This document shows, piece by piece, positions 15,592-24,899 of a stretch of 64,000 bases of DNA. Location of the stretch: positions 434,001-498,000 of the forward strand of contig JADJOJ010000007.1 in the NCBI GenBank assembly GCA_016713825.1, given 5' to 3'. This DNA comes from Candidatus Leptofilum gracile (GTDB lineage: Bacteria > Chloroflexota > Anaerolineae > Promineifilales > Promineifilaceae). The position numbers and the translations under genes were made by a program. Numbering within the stretch: the stretch's first letter is position 1; each line of letters opens with the position of its first letter. The notes under the pieces are model-generated. The model made no database searches. It was given only the letters and a program-made list of their open reading frames with translations, and was not told where the DNA came from.

Positions 15592-16424
15592 ACTGCCTCC
15601 TGTGTCGGGGCATTTAGCCAACTAATCTTGATTTTCGTACCGTGGCCAACCTGGCTGGCAACCGACAGCAGCGCCCCAATAGCATTGGCGCGTTCCTGCA
15701 TGATGTTCAGACCATAATGGCCAGGTGGCACCTTGGCTGGATCGAAACCTCGGCCATCATCGTAGATGGTTAACTCAGCTAAGCCCGTCTCATAGCGCAG
15801 CTGCATCATTACCTGGCTGGCCCGGGCATGTTTGGCAATGTTATTCAATCCTTCCTGGCAGAGTCGGTAGAGCGCTACCTGCACTTCGGTGGGCAAGGTG
15901 CCTTTGCCTTCGATGGTCAAAGCAATGGAAATATTTGTCCGCCCCGTGAAGGCGTCGCTTAATTGGCGCAGCAGATCGCCCAAATCACTATCAATGATAA
16001 CCAGGGGCTGTAGTTCAACGAGTAAGCCGCGCATCTCAGCAATGGCCCCGCGCGTCAATCGCCGCAGTTCTTCGAGGGATTGTCGGCCCTCATCTGGATT
16101 GCGCTCCCAGACGCGCGGCAGCACTTCAGCAATCAGGCTGGCAGAAAAGAGGGATTGATTGACCGCATCATGCAGATTTTGGGCCAGGCGCTGGCGCTCT
16201 TGCAAGATGGCGTGTGCCCGCTCCTGAGCCGCCACTTGTAGCTGGCGCGCCTGGTTGTGCGCTTCAACGGCCGTCAGCGCCGTCTGAATTTCTTGCAGCA
16301 GCAGCTGTTCTGGAGAGCCCTCAGGCCATTGCTCTGGCAGGATGACAGGCCGCGTCGCTGGCACCTGGGCCATCTGTTGGAACAGGTGGGATAAACAGGC
16401 GTAATAATCATCCGACATTGACAT
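15588..16424 (-). CDS. NarL-type sensor histidine kinase (HisKA_3)
   Basis: A kinase of about 278 aa without transmembrane segments. It has a coiled N-terminal region (EIQTALTAVEAHNQARQLQV), the HisKA_3 dimerisation motif ERQRLAQNLHDAVNQSLFSA with the phosphoacceptor His, and the HATPase N box LYRLCQEGLNNIAKHARASQ. The G1 box is IYDDGRGFD, then GHYGLNIMQERANAIGA. Lack of a membrane or PAS/GAF sensor suggests a cytosolic signal or partner protein. Start MSMSDDYY (16424) is chosen over an upstream in-frame ATG at 16469. It forms an operon with the response regulator. Confidence 0.88.
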   Translation of the reverse strand: MSMSDDYYACLSHLFQQMAQVPATRPVILPEQWPEGSPEQLLLQEIQTALTAVEAHNQARQLQVAAQERAHAILQERQRLAQNLHDAVNQSLFSASLIAEVLPRVWERNPDEGRQSLEELRRLTRGAIAEMRGLLVELQPLVIIDSDLGDLLRQLSDAFTGRTNISIALTIEGKGTLPTEVQVALYRLCQEGLNNIAKHARASQVMMQLRYETGLAELTIYDDGRGFDPAKVPPGHYGLNIMQERANAIGALLSVASQVGHGTKIKISWLNAPTQEAV

Positions 16425-16471
16425 AAGGTTTACCCCGTGAACGCTCAGGTTTGAGGTTTCTCTAGACAAAA

Positions 16472-16562
16472 ACGGCCGTTTGGAGACCAGGCAGGTTCCA
16501 TGACGGCCGTTTCAATGAGTGCACTTTTGGTATGGGTGATGGGTGTCAACGGAAACGGCCGT
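16472..16562. repeat. Cluster of three ACGGCCGT palindromes
   Basis: Copies at 16472-16479, 16503-16510 and 16555-16562 lie in the gap between the kinase gene and the transposase remnant. They are local examples of the window-wide octamer (about 100 copies). The spacings of 31 and 52 bp show no simple periodicity. Confidence 0.85.
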
Positions 16563-16583
16563 AACCGCCACGTTGGTTGCATC

Positions 16584-17560
16584 TTATATTAGATAGAGTA
16601 ACGCAATTTTTAATAAAGTCCATCCAGACAAGATGGCTTGAGCCAGTGGCGGCTTGGCGATACGCGTCGCATCTTCTTGCAGCGTCACATCCCGGCGATG
16701 ATGAACGCCGTTCTCAATCTGCCAATAGAGACGCGTCCAGGCTAATACTTGAGCCGCATCCGCTTTGTGCGGCGAACAACTGGTTATACCGTACACAATT
16801 TCACTGGTTTCTATACCGGTGGTGAGCTTCTTGGTGTAGCGTTCTAACCTGAAAACCTGCTCAAGCCCAGGCCAATCCACAAATCGGTCATCATCCGCGA
16901 TGAGCATCAGCGTGCGTCGCTCGATACGCCCATGCGATTTGTTGCTGCAACTGGCCACCGTACGCGGCAAGTGGGCGATAGGCCACCCCGCTGCCTGCCG
17001 CGGCGGGACAAAAAACTGCTCAATGTCGGCTAAGAGGGTAGCCTGATTCTTTTTGGCAAACAACAGATAATCGCCACCCCCGGATAAAATCTGCATACAA
17101 AAGGCGCGTTGGGTGTACATGGCATCGGCACCAACCACTTTGCCAAAAGCGGACCACTTGCACTGATTTCGTTCTCTTTCGACTCAACTGCGACTTGTTT
17201 GAGAACGATGCCATCTTCTGCTAGATAAGCGGACAACAAATGAACCCCTTGTGTATACCCTTTGGGGATCGTTCCCCGCATGGTTTTGCCATCAATGCAA
17301 ATAAACACGCTGCTTTGACCACCATATCGAAGGTTCAAGTAGTGTCGTAACGCCTGCTCCAATTCATCCAGAGACACCACTTCGCCCAATATCGTGCGCA
17401 GGGTGTTCAAGCAAGGGGTTTGCTTCCTTTTCGTTTTTTACTGAAAAGCCCTGCAAGCCACGCCCCAAGGCTTGACCGCAGCCCCCAAATAGCGTAATTT
17501 TGTTCATAGCTACGTTGCGTGTTCCAGTCGGCGCGACAGCGAACTGCATTTTTTAACCGC
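16584..17560 (-). pseudogene. ISAs1-family transposase remnant with at least two frameshifts
   Basis: Pieces of one DDE transposase lie in different frames. Near 17410-17560 is RSYEQNYAIWGLRSSLGAWL, near 17150-17405 is SVFICIDGKTMRGTIPKGYT with GVHLLSAYLAEDGIVLKQVA, and 16584-17145 carries VVGADAMYTQRAFC, GGDYLLFAKKNQATLLADIE and ENGVHHRRDVTLQEDATRI. The order matches ISAs1/H-repeat transposases (IDGK, GDA, HxxRDVTxxED). Breaks are near 17136 (one G missing in AAGTGG) and near 17407. I could not identify terminal inverted repeats, so the element's ends are unknown. The N-terminus also appears incomplete. Confidence 0.82.
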
Positions 17561-17653
17561 AATCCGGCGCTCCGATTCAACCATTTGCTTAATTGATCAA
17601 TTTGCCCACCTTGCTGGCAAAGGCAATGGGCGTTTAAGCATGGAGGAACTTCG

Positions 17654-20209
17654 ATGAAAAAAGCAGGCATTCTTCTGAGTTTGGTTTTGGTGCTGCTGGG
17701 GGCAATTTTGTCTTCGGGGTATTTGTCGTTAAAAGCGGCGCCCGATCTGGCACAGGGGGCCACCCCGTTCGACCTGACAGCACCGAGATTCAGCATTATC
17801 ACCAGCCGCACGGCGCGAGACGGCCGTCTCGCCACCTCTAACCAGGCCATCTTAGGCCCAGACAGCTGCACCCACCTGGGCGACCCCTATTCACCGCTGA
17901 CCAGTGTGTACGAACCTGGCCCCCATACCTACACCTACCGCATTCGCATTCCGGCCAATTACGCCCACGATATCATCCGCGTCGAGCTGTTCGATCCGGA
18001 TTCCATAAATACCAGCCTAAATTCCCTGACGATTATGCGATCTAACAATGCCATTAATAATGGGCTGGGGAGCGTGGCCAGCAAAACGTGTGGCATCAAC
18101 GGCGGATATTCCTCGCAAGTGCAGCCTTGCCTGTTAAATACAGATGAGTTGGATTTGGTTAACGGTGCCCCAAACTTGGATTTTGACCAGATCAATCCTT
18201 ACTGGTTTGTCCGCATTGATGAAAATCGACGGCCACCCCTCACACCTGGCGACAGCTGTGGTAATCCAGCCAGCTACACACTAGAATACAACACCCAGAC
18301 GCGATACAGCCTCTCTTACTTTGCCCAAAACCCCGACACCACCCTCTCGAAAATCCCACTGGTCACCTACTTTGGACAGGTCGGAGATGGTGTGCGCGAC
18401 ACTGGCAACCATCTGACTGATTTGCGCTGGGTTTCGCCTGGAACGGCCGTTCCCTTCTCCACCGTAGACGATCCCGGAGCCACTGTCCCGGCCATTGCCC
18501 AAACAATCGACAGCTTTGAAGTGAATCTCACCACCGACGTGCCCAACATCATGGTCGATCCAAACACCGGAGCACGGTATCTGTATCTGGATGTGCAGGC
18601 CATGAGCGGCAGTTCAGAAAACGGGTACGAAGTCTGGGCCGGGCCGCCAACTTACGTCAATACCATTCCGAGTGAGGTAAATGCCCGCAATTTGCACTTG
18701 CTGAACAATCCAGGCTCACACGATGCAGAGGGGGTAGAGATTACGGCCGTTTCCACCCTCATCCAAAATGCCAACCACTCCAGCCCCATCGACATCCCGC
18801 TCACCTATATCGGCCCAGAAATGGCCGGTAAAACAATTACTGTAAGTTTGTTCGATATGGATTCTGGTTCCCAACCCCCTATCGTCTTCTATTTTGACAC
18901 CGTTGCTTTTACCCCAAACAGCAGTAACCCATTAGGTTACGATCCAAATCTAACCGATTGGGCAATGGCCTTTGCGGTGGCCGGACAAGACGATCCTGAC
19001 GGTATTGCGGAAGGGGTACGGTGTACATCTTTTTGCAACGATCAATGGATTGAGCCAGCTTACCAGATTACAATTCCTGGCGATTTGAGCAGTTGCGATT
19101 GGCAAAATCCCACGCCAGAAACCTGCACACCTTTTCATGGTGGGCGTCTCATGGTCTGGTACGACGGCGGCTTTGCCGATACCTACGCCTGGCAAATCTC
19201 CGCAGCGGAAGAAAGCGAGCCCCTGAACCCCACGTTGGGCTGCACCGCATTTCCAATCACCATTGGCGAAGGCACACGCTCCGTAACAGCACCAGGCACG
19301 GGCAGCAACCCCTACCCTGATGGAGCCGATTTCACCTACCCCACCACGCCACCTGGCTACGCCAGCTTCCCAGATCATCAGGATAATGTACCGCTGCTCA
19401 ACGCCAGCGCAGGCGACCTCTTCCGTGTTTACAATGGTTTTGGCAACGGCAACTTTGGCTGGCTGCTGTGGAACACAGGTATATCGGGCAATGCCAATAC
19501 GCTCACCAACAGCCTCACCTGGCCTGGTGACACGCTCGATTACACCAATCATTCAGACGGGGGAACGGCCGTTCCCGGCTCAGGTTTCCCCCATGTGGTC
19601 CGTGGCTACATCAACCCCTTTAACCCCACTGACCAAACTTTGCACATTGGCAATTGGGTAGCAGCCAATACAGGTGCCGTTAACACAACTTCCGTCCGCG
19701 AGCAGCTTGAAAGCCATATTGATTTAGAACGCACGCTGCGGCTGCCCATTTGGAATAATACAAGCGGGCTTGGCAGCGATGTACGATACCAAAATGCCCA
19801 GTTCGCCATCTTCCGGCTGGTGGGGTACAACCTCTCCACAAATTGGCTGCTGCTGGAGTTTGTGGCGTTTGACACCAGTTGTGGGCAGTTGAGCGCGTCG
19901 CCAACGGCCGTTTCCCTCACAGCCCCCACCAGTGGCGAACCCAACACAAGCTATACCTTCACCGCCAACGTCAGCCCCAGCTTCACCAGCACGCCCATCA
20001 CCTACACCTGGCAAATTACCGACCACGACCCCATCACCAACACGGGCGGCATCAGCAACACGGTTTCGTTAAGTTGGGAGAGTGTGGGGCTGAAGGAGGT
20101 GGTGGTAACGGCCGTAAACCAAACCGGCCTCTCCGTCAGCCAAACCCACACCATCCACATCGCCCAACCCGAGCAAAAAATCTATCTGCCAATCATCATC
20201 AAAAATTAA
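17654..20209 (+). CDS. Large secreted protein with C-terminal PKD-like domain and YLPIIIKN tail
   Basis: An 851-aa exported protein of unknown function. The N-terminal signal peptide is KKAGILLSLVLVLLGAILSS, cleaved near residues 27-35. The long beta-rich middle has many paired Cys (DSCTHLGDPYSPLTSVYEPG; CTSFCNDQWIEP). A PKD/Ig-like domain lies at ~750-835 (SPSFTSTPITYTWQITDHDP, ending VTAVNQTGLSVSQ). The extreme C-terminus KIYLPIIIKN resembles the YLP-hydrophobic-Lys end seen on many Chloroflexota exported proteins, perhaps a sorting or anchoring signal. GGAGG precedes the ATG. No catalytic motif is visible. Confidence 0.8.
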   Translation: MKKAGILLSLVLVLLGAILSSGYLSLKAAPDLAQGATPFDLTAPRFSIITSRTARDGRLATSNQAILGPDSCTHLGDPYSPLTSVYEPGPHTYTYRIRIPANYAHDIIRVELFDPDSINTSLNSLTIMRSNNAINNGLGSVASKTCGINGGYSSQVQPCLLNTDELDLVNGAPNLDFDQINPYWFVRIDENRRPPLTPGDSCGNPASYTLEYNTQTRYSLSYFAQNPDTTLSKIPLVTYFGQVGDGVRDTGNHLTDLRWVSPGTAVPFSTVDDPGATVPAIAQTIDSFEVNLTTDVPNIMVDPNTGARYLYLDVQAMSGSSENGYEVWAGPPTYVNTIPSEVNARNLHLLNNPGSHDAEGVEITAVSTLIQNANHSSPIDIPLTYIGPEMAGKTITVSLFDMDSGSQPPIVFYFDTVAFTPNSSNPLGYDPNLTDWAMAFAVAGQDDPDGIAEGVRCTSFCNDQWIEPAYQITIPGDLSSCDWQNPTPETCTPFHGGRLMVWYDGGFADTYAWQISAAEESEPLNPTLGCTAFPITIGEGTRSVTAPGTGSNPYPDGADFTYPTTPPGYASFPDHQDNVPLLNASAGDLFRVYNGFGNGNFGWLLWNTGISGNANTLTNSLTWPGDTLDYTNHSDGGTAVPGSGFPHVVRGYINPFNPTDQTLHIGNWVAANTGAVNTTSVREQLESHIDLERTLRLPIWNNTSGLGSDVRYQNAQFAIFRLVGYNLSTNWLLLEFVAFDTSCGQLSASPTAVSLTAPTSGEPNTSYTFTANVSPSFTSTPITYTWQITDHDPITNTGGISNTVSLSWESVGLKEVVVTAVNQTGLSVSQTHTIHIAQPEQKIYLPIIIKN

Positions 20210-20216
20210 ACAAATC

Positions 20217-20302
20217 TGACGCAAAGGCGCAAAGAAACAAAAGGGGCAAAGGATTCTAAAAAGAATTCTTTGCCCCTTCAAAACTTTCGCGTCTTTGCGT
20301 CA
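20217..20302. repeat. GACGCAAAG palindromic element, likely bidirectional terminator
   Basis: Outer arms are TGACGCAAAGGCGCAAAG (20217-20234) and CTTTCGCGTCTTTGCGTCA (20284-20302). Inner arms AAGGGGCAAAGGATTCT and AGAATTCTTTGCCCCTT fold around an AAA loop. It sits exactly between two convergent genes, the secreted protein and uvrC. A related copy is at 28339-28424. Confidence 0.8.
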
Positions 20303-20306
20303 AAAA

Positions 20307-22181
20307 TTAAGCCAAATGCGCTTTCACCGCCTCCGCCACTTCCACCGGAATGCCCGGCACCGAGGCAATCTCCTCCATCGTCGCCGTCCGCAAATCGTCC
20401 AGCGAACCAAAATGGGTCAGCAGCTGCTTGCGCCGCTTCGGGCCAACGCCCGGTATGCTGTCCAAAATGGACGCCACGCCCGCCTTGGCCCGCCGCTTGC
20501 GGTGCCCCGTGTTGGCAAACCGGTGCGCCTCATCCCGCACCCGCTGCACCAAATACAGCCCCTCCGAGCGGCGCGGCAGCAAAATAGAAGCCGCCTTGCC
20601 CGGCACAAACAGCTCTTCTTCCTGCTTGGCCAGCCCGGTTACCGGCACCTCGTTTTCCAGGCCAAATTCACGCAGCACGTCCACCGCCATCGCCAACTGC
20701 CCCTTGCCCCCATCCACAATCAGCAAATCCGGCAGCAGCGACCACGCCGTCTCCTTCTTCTGCTGACCAATCTGGTTGGGATCGTGCAGTTCGCCCGCCA
20801 GCGACTCCTTGTACCGCTCAAAACGGCGCGTTAGCACCTCTTTCATCGCGCCGTAATCATCATTGCCCACCGTCACCACGTTAAAGCGGCGATAGTCGCT
20901 CTTTTTGGGCGCACCCTGCACAAACACCACCATCGAGGCCACCGTTTGCGCCCCCTGGGTGTGGCTGATGTCGTAGCACTCAATGCGGGCGGGCGGCGCG
21001 GGCAAACCGAGCGCTTCTTGCAATTCCGCCATCGCCGTCACGTGCTTGGAGCGATCGGCCGCCCACTGCTGGCGAATGGTTCCCAGCGTGTCTTGCGCGT
21101 TGGTGCGCACCATCTCCACCAGCTCTTTCTTTTTGCCGCGCGTGGGCACCTGGATGGTCACCTTGGTGCTGCGCTTGCGCCGCAGCCATTCCTCAATCAC
21201 CATCGCCTCGGCCACCTGGTTGGGCAGCAGCACCTCGCGCGGGATGTGGGCCGCTTCGTCGTAAAATTGGGTGATGAATTCGCTTAGCACCGTCTCGTCG
21301 CTTTCATCTTCGGTGCCTTCCAGCATGAAATATTCCCGCCCAATCAGCTTGCCATAGCGGATGAAGAAGATTTGCACACAGGCGTCTCCCTGCTCGCGGG
21401 CAAAAGCGATGACGTCCTGGTCGGCATTGGCCGCCGAAATCACCTTTTGCTTGGACACCACCATATTGATCGCTTTGAGCTGGTCACGATATTCGGCCGC
21501 TTTTTCAAAGTTCAGATCCTCAGACGCTTTTTCCATTTTGACCTGCACATTTTTAACGATGTGCTCCGACTTGCCGCTGAGAAAATCCATCAGCGACTGG
21601 ATCATGTCGCGGTACTGCTGCTGGTTGACGGCACCAATGCACGGCCCGTTGCACAACTTGATGTCGTAGTAGAGGCAGGCGCGTTCATCTTTGCCGTTAA
21701 TCTCCCGGTCGCAGGTGAGGTAGGGGAAGATTTTACGCAGCATGTCTAGCGTTTGGTGTACCGCCCAGACCGAGGTGTACGGCCCAAAATAGCGCGAGCC
21801 GTCCCGGTCCATGCGCCGGGTGACGGTCACTTTGGGATAATCTTCCGCCCAATGCACTTTGATGTACGGATACCGCTTGTCATCCTTCAGGCGGACGTTG
21901 TACTTGGGGCGGTGCTTTTTGATGAGGGTGTTTTCCAGCAGCAGCGCTTCCAGCTCCGATTCGGTGGTGATAATTTCCAGATCGGTAATTTCGCGGCGCA
22001 GGCGCTGGGTTTTAACGGAATCGACGTTGGTATGGAAGTAAGAGCGCACCCGGTTGCGCAGGTTGATCGCCTTGCCCACGTAAATGATGGTGCCGTGCTT
22101 ATCTTTATGTAAATAAACGCCGGGCTTGGTGGGCAACTTTTTTAAGATTTTTTGAATGTTTTCAGGTGGTGTGTACGCCAT
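20307..22181 (-). CDS. uvrC: Excinuclease ABC subunit C
   Basis: A 624-aa nucleotide-excision-repair nuclease that incises DNA on both sides of a lesion in the UvrB-DNA complex. The GIY-YIG N-terminal domain reads PTKPGVYLHKDKHGTIIYVG and ends near LIKKHRPKYNVRLKDDKRYP. The Cys cluster CDREINGKDERACLYYDIKL/CNGPCIG is followed by a UVR segment (LNFEKAAEYRDQLKAI) and the RNase H-like 3'-nuclease half (ECYDISHTQGAQTVASMVVF; LLIVDGGKGQLAMAVDVL; HRFANTGHRKRR). It ends with a helix-hairpin-helix pair (SIPGVGPKRRKQLLTHFG). The start MAYTPPENIQ is chosen by family fit. Confidence 0.96.
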   Translation of the reverse strand: MAYTPPENIQKILKKLPTKPGVYLHKDKHGTIIYVGKAINLRNRVRSYFHTNVDSVKTQRLRREITDLEIITTESELEALLLENTLIKKHRPKYNVRLKDDKRYPYIKVHWAEDYPKVTVTRRMDRDGSRYFGPYTSVWAVHQTLDMLRKIFPYLTCDREINGKDERACLYYDIKLCNGPCIGAVNQQQYRDMIQSLMDFLSGKSEHIVKNVQVKMEKASEDLNFEKAAEYRDQLKAINMVVSKQKVISAANADQDVIAFAREQGDACVQIFFIRYGKLIGREYFMLEGTEDESDETVLSEFITQFYDEAAHIPREVLLPNQVAEAMVIEEWLRRKRSTKVTIQVPTRGKKKELVEMVRTNAQDTLGTIRQQWAADRSKHVTAMAELQEALGLPAPPARIECYDISHTQGAQTVASMVVFVQGAPKKSDYRRFNVVTVGNDDYGAMKEVLTRRFERYKESLAGELHDPNQIGQQKKETAWSLLPDLLIVDGGKGQLAMAVDVLREFGLENEVPVTGLAKQEEELFVPGKAASILLPRRSEGLYLVQRVRDEAHRFANTGHRKRRAKAGVASILDSIPGVGPKRRKQLLTHFGSLDDLRTATMEEIASVPGIPVEVAEAVKAHLA

Positions 22182-22298
22182 GCGCCAATTATAGCTCATT
22201 TGAGCGAGACGCAACTTTTGGATTCGCAATTCAGGAGTGAGCTCCGTGCGCAGGTGGGGGTTTCATGGCAAAATAAGACAACAAGCAAAGGAGCGTAA

Positions 22299-23615
22299 AT
22301 GGCTGACCCTTCTATTTATAAACGGCCGTCTCAACTCCTGCAGCACCTCATCCGCTTCAACACCACCAACCCGCCCGGCAACGAACTGGTCTGCGTGCAG
22401 TACCTCAACGATTTGCTTCAAGCCGCTGGCGTCGAAACCACCATTTTGGCCAAAGATGCCAATCGCCCCAACCTGATTGCCCGCCTGCCCGGCAGCGGCA
22501 GTGCCCCACCGCTGCTCATGCAGGGGCATGTGGACGTGGTCACCACGGCCAACCAGCAGTGGCAGCAAGACCCGTTCGCTGGCGAGCTGATTGACGGCAT
22601 GGTGTGGGGGCGCGGCGCGCTGGACATGAAAGGGGGCGTGGCCATGATGGTCGCCGCCTTGCTCAAAATGCAGCAAGAAGGCATCACCCCACCCGGCGAC
22701 CTCATCCTCGCCATCCTCAGCGACGAAGAAGTGGGCGGCGATTTTGGGGCTAAATTTCTGGTCGAAGAACATCCCGAGCAGTTTGAAAAAGTGCAGTTTG
22801 CCATTGGCGAATTTGGCGGCTTCACCATGCAGCTGGCCGGGCGCACCTTCTACCCGATCATGGTGGCCGAGAAGCAAATTTGCTCGCTCAAGCTCACCCT
22901 GCGCGGGCCGGGCGGGCACGGCTCCAGTCCCATCCAGGGCGGGGCGATGGCCAAATTGGGGCGCGTCCTCACCAAACTGGACCAAAACCGGCTGCCAGTC
23001 CACATCACCCCCGAAGTGCGGGCGATGTATGAAGCAATTGCCGCCAACGTCGCCTTCCCCACCAGCCTCATTTTGCGCCTGCTGCTCAACCCCAGCCTCA
23101 CCAACCGCACGTTGAGCGTGCTCGGCCCGATGCGGCAGCAGTTTGATGCCCTGCTGCGCCACACGGTTAGCCCGACGATTGTGCAGGGCGGCTACAAAAT
23201 TAACGTGATTCCGAGCGAGGTGAGTTTGGAGCTAGACGGCCGTCTCCTGCCCGGCTACCAACCCCAAGACCTGATTACCGAACTGCGCGCGCTGCTGGGC
23301 GATGAGTGCGAAATTGCGCTGCTGGCCCACGATCCGGGGCCACCGGCGGCCAACATGGCGCTTTTTGACACATTGGCGGGCATCCTGCGCCGCGCCGACC
23401 CGGACGGCGTGCCCATTCCGCTGGTGCTGCCCGCCGTCACCGACGCCCGCCACTTTGCCCGGCTGGGCATCCAGACGTACGGCTTCTTGCCCATGCAGCT
23501 GCCGCCCGACTTCAACTTCAGCGCCACCATCCACGCCGCCGACGAGCGCATCCCCGCCGCCGCGTTGGAGTTCGGCACGGCGGCCATCTTCGAGCTGCTC
23601 ACCAGCTTTGGCTAG
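22299..23615 (+). CDS. M20/M25/M40-family zinc peptidase or deacylase
   Basis: A 438-aa cytosolic metallo-hydrolase. Metal site 1 is in LLMQGHVDVV, then WGRGALDMKGGVAMMVAALL with the bridging Asp and ILSDEEVGGDFGA with the catalytic Glu pair. The dimerisation domain (~185-300) includes GPGGHGSSPI, and the final metal ligand region is in NFSATIHAADERIPAAALEF. Substrates in this family range from dipeptides to acyl-amino acids, and I cannot choose among them. AGGAG-like GCAAAGGAGC precedes the start. Confidence 0.9.
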   Translation: MADPSIYKRPSQLLQHLIRFNTTNPPGNELVCVQYLNDLLQAAGVETTILAKDANRPNLIARLPGSGSAPPLLMQGHVDVVTTANQQWQQDPFAGELIDGMVWGRGALDMKGGVAMMVAALLKMQQEGITPPGDLILAILSDEEVGGDFGAKFLVEEHPEQFEKVQFAIGEFGGFTMQLAGRTFYPIMVAEKQICSLKLTLRGPGGHGSSPIQGGAMAKLGRVLTKLDQNRLPVHITPEVRAMYEAIAANVAFPTSLILRLLLNPSLTNRTLSVLGPMRQQFDALLRHTVSPTIVQGGYKINVIPSEVSLELDGRLLPGYQPQDLITELRALLGDECEIALLAHDPGPPAANMALFDTLAGILRRADPDGVPIPLVLPAVTDARHFARLGIQTYGFLPMQLPPDFNFSATIHAADERIPAAALEFGTAAIFELLTSFG

Positions 23616-23618
23616 CCT

Positions 23619-23990
23619 TTATTCTCTGTCACGTTGGGCATCTACATATTCTTGTTTGAGATCAAAGATATTGTCTTTGACATATGTCAAAATTTGTTCT
23701 TGAGATAGCTTACGATGAGGTAAATCAAGCTCTTTACCCAAAGCAGTTTTTGCTCTGTTAACCATCCATTCTGTTTGTTTCCAGCATTCCTGCGATTCAA
23801 CTCTTGCAACTTCATCGTAATTCGTCAGGTATCCAACGGCTTTTTGTATACCTGCCGATACAGTATTTTGCTCACCACTTAACAACTGAAAAAAGATAAA
23901 TTGATCCACATGAGCCGTTATTGCAGTTTTTGGCATAGCAGTTGCTCGTCTTGGTGGTCTTCCTGCACCCTTAGTTCTTGTTTTTGCCAT
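23619..23990 (-). CDS. Hypothetical protein with basic N-terminus
   Basis: A 123-aa protein of unknown family. It opens with KTRTKGAGRPPRRATAMPK, which contains a GRP core like an AT-hook, followed by a helical region (DQFIFFQLLSGEQNTVSAGI) and a charged C-terminus. AAGGAG lies nine bases before ATG 23990. The gene and its 170-bp upstream region are clearly AT-richer than the neighbours and contain no ACGGCCGT, hinting at a foreign origin. It is convergent with the M20 gene, with only 3 bp between the stops. Confidence 0.65.
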   Translation of the reverse strand: MAKTRTKGAGRPPRRATAMPKTAITAHVDQFIFFQLLSGEQNTVSAGIQKAVGYLTNYDEVARVESQECWKQTEWMVNRAKTALGKELDLPHRKLSQEQILTYVKDNIFDLKQEYVDAQRDRE

Positions 23991-24162
23991 GATAGGTCTC
24001 CTTGAAATTTAATGACTCAACAATATGGTATGATTTTATACTACCGAAATTTTTTGTCAAGCGTTTATATTACACAAATGCAATCAAATCTATTTCGTGG
24101 CAAAATAGTATCCACACCAAACGTGATTCTCACGCTAAGTATGGAAACGAGTGTAAGGTGTA

Positions 24163-24813
24163 ATGAACTTTGACCAACTGCGGGCAGAAATGGTAGCAGA
24201 TTTACGAGAACGGGGTATTAAAGATACGGCCGTTCTCCAAGCCATGCACACCGTCCCCCGCGAAGCCTTTGTGCAAGAAGAATACCTCGAACACGCCTAC
24301 TACAACGGCGCGCTGCCCCTGCCCGCCCAACAAACCATCTCCCAACCGTTTGTGGTCGCCCTCATGCTGTCCGCCCTAAAGCTCAAGCCGCAGTTCAACG
24401 TCCTGGAAATCGGCACCGGGTCTGGCTACGCCGCTGCCGTGCTGGGGCAAATTGTGCGGCAGGTACACACCGTCGAGCGGCAAGAAGCGCTGGTAGATTA
24501 CGCCAAAACAAGGCTGCAACAGCTTGGCTACGCGAATATTTGCGTTCATTTGGGCGATGGCACCCTCGGTTGGCCAGAGGCCGCCCCCTACGATGCGATT
24601 GTGGTGGCGGCGGGTGGCCCGACCGTGCCCGTTTCGTTGCGCGAACAGCTGGGGGTAAACGGCCGTCTCATCATGCCCGTTGGCTCCTACAAAAAGCAAA
24701 AATTGCAGCTGGTGTGGCGGAGAAAAGACGGCCGTTTTGGCCAAAAAACCCTCACCCCCGTCCGCTTTGTCCCCCTCATCGGCCGCGAAGGCTGGGATGA
24801 CGGTGACCAGTAA
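24163..24813 (+). CDS. pcm: Protein-L-isoaspartate O-methyltransferase
   Basis: A 216-aa SAM-dependent repair enzyme that methylates isoaspartyl residues in damaged proteins. Features are HTVPREAFVQEEYLEHAYYN, LPLPAQQTISQPFVVALMLS (substrate-binding), motif I VLEIGTGSGYAAAVLGQI, motif II DAIVVAAGGP and VNGRLIMPVGS. Length and domain order are normal. ATG 24163 follows GTAAGGTGTA. It is followed after 86 bp by the dus gene, with a repeat cluster between them. Confidence 0.93.
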   Translation: MNFDQLRAEMVADLRERGIKDTAVLQAMHTVPREAFVQEEYLEHAYYNGALPLPAQQTISQPFVVALMLSALKLKPQFNVLEIGTGSGYAAAVLGQIVRQVHTVERQEALVDYAKTRLQQLGYANICVHLGDGTLGWPEAAPYDAIVVAAGGPTVPVSLREQLGVNGRLIMPVGSYKKQKLQLVWRRKDGRFGQKTLTPVRFVPLIGREGWDDGDQ

Positions 24814-24814
24814 A

Positions 24815-24890
24815 CGGTGAGCGGTAATCGGTGAACGGTGAACTGACCACCGATTACCGTTTACGGATGACCGATTACCAGTAAAATTCC
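24815..24890. repeat. ACCGATTACC/GGTAATCGGT repeat cluster, copy 1
   Basis: The stretch alternates AACGGTGAGCGGTAATCGGT and GAACGGTGAACTG with the inverse ACCGATTACCGTTTACGG, giving potential hairpins. The same units occur at 26016-26040, 26815-26928 and inside mutS at 61771-61825. Confidence 0.8.
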
Positions 24891-24899
24891 TGCATAGCT

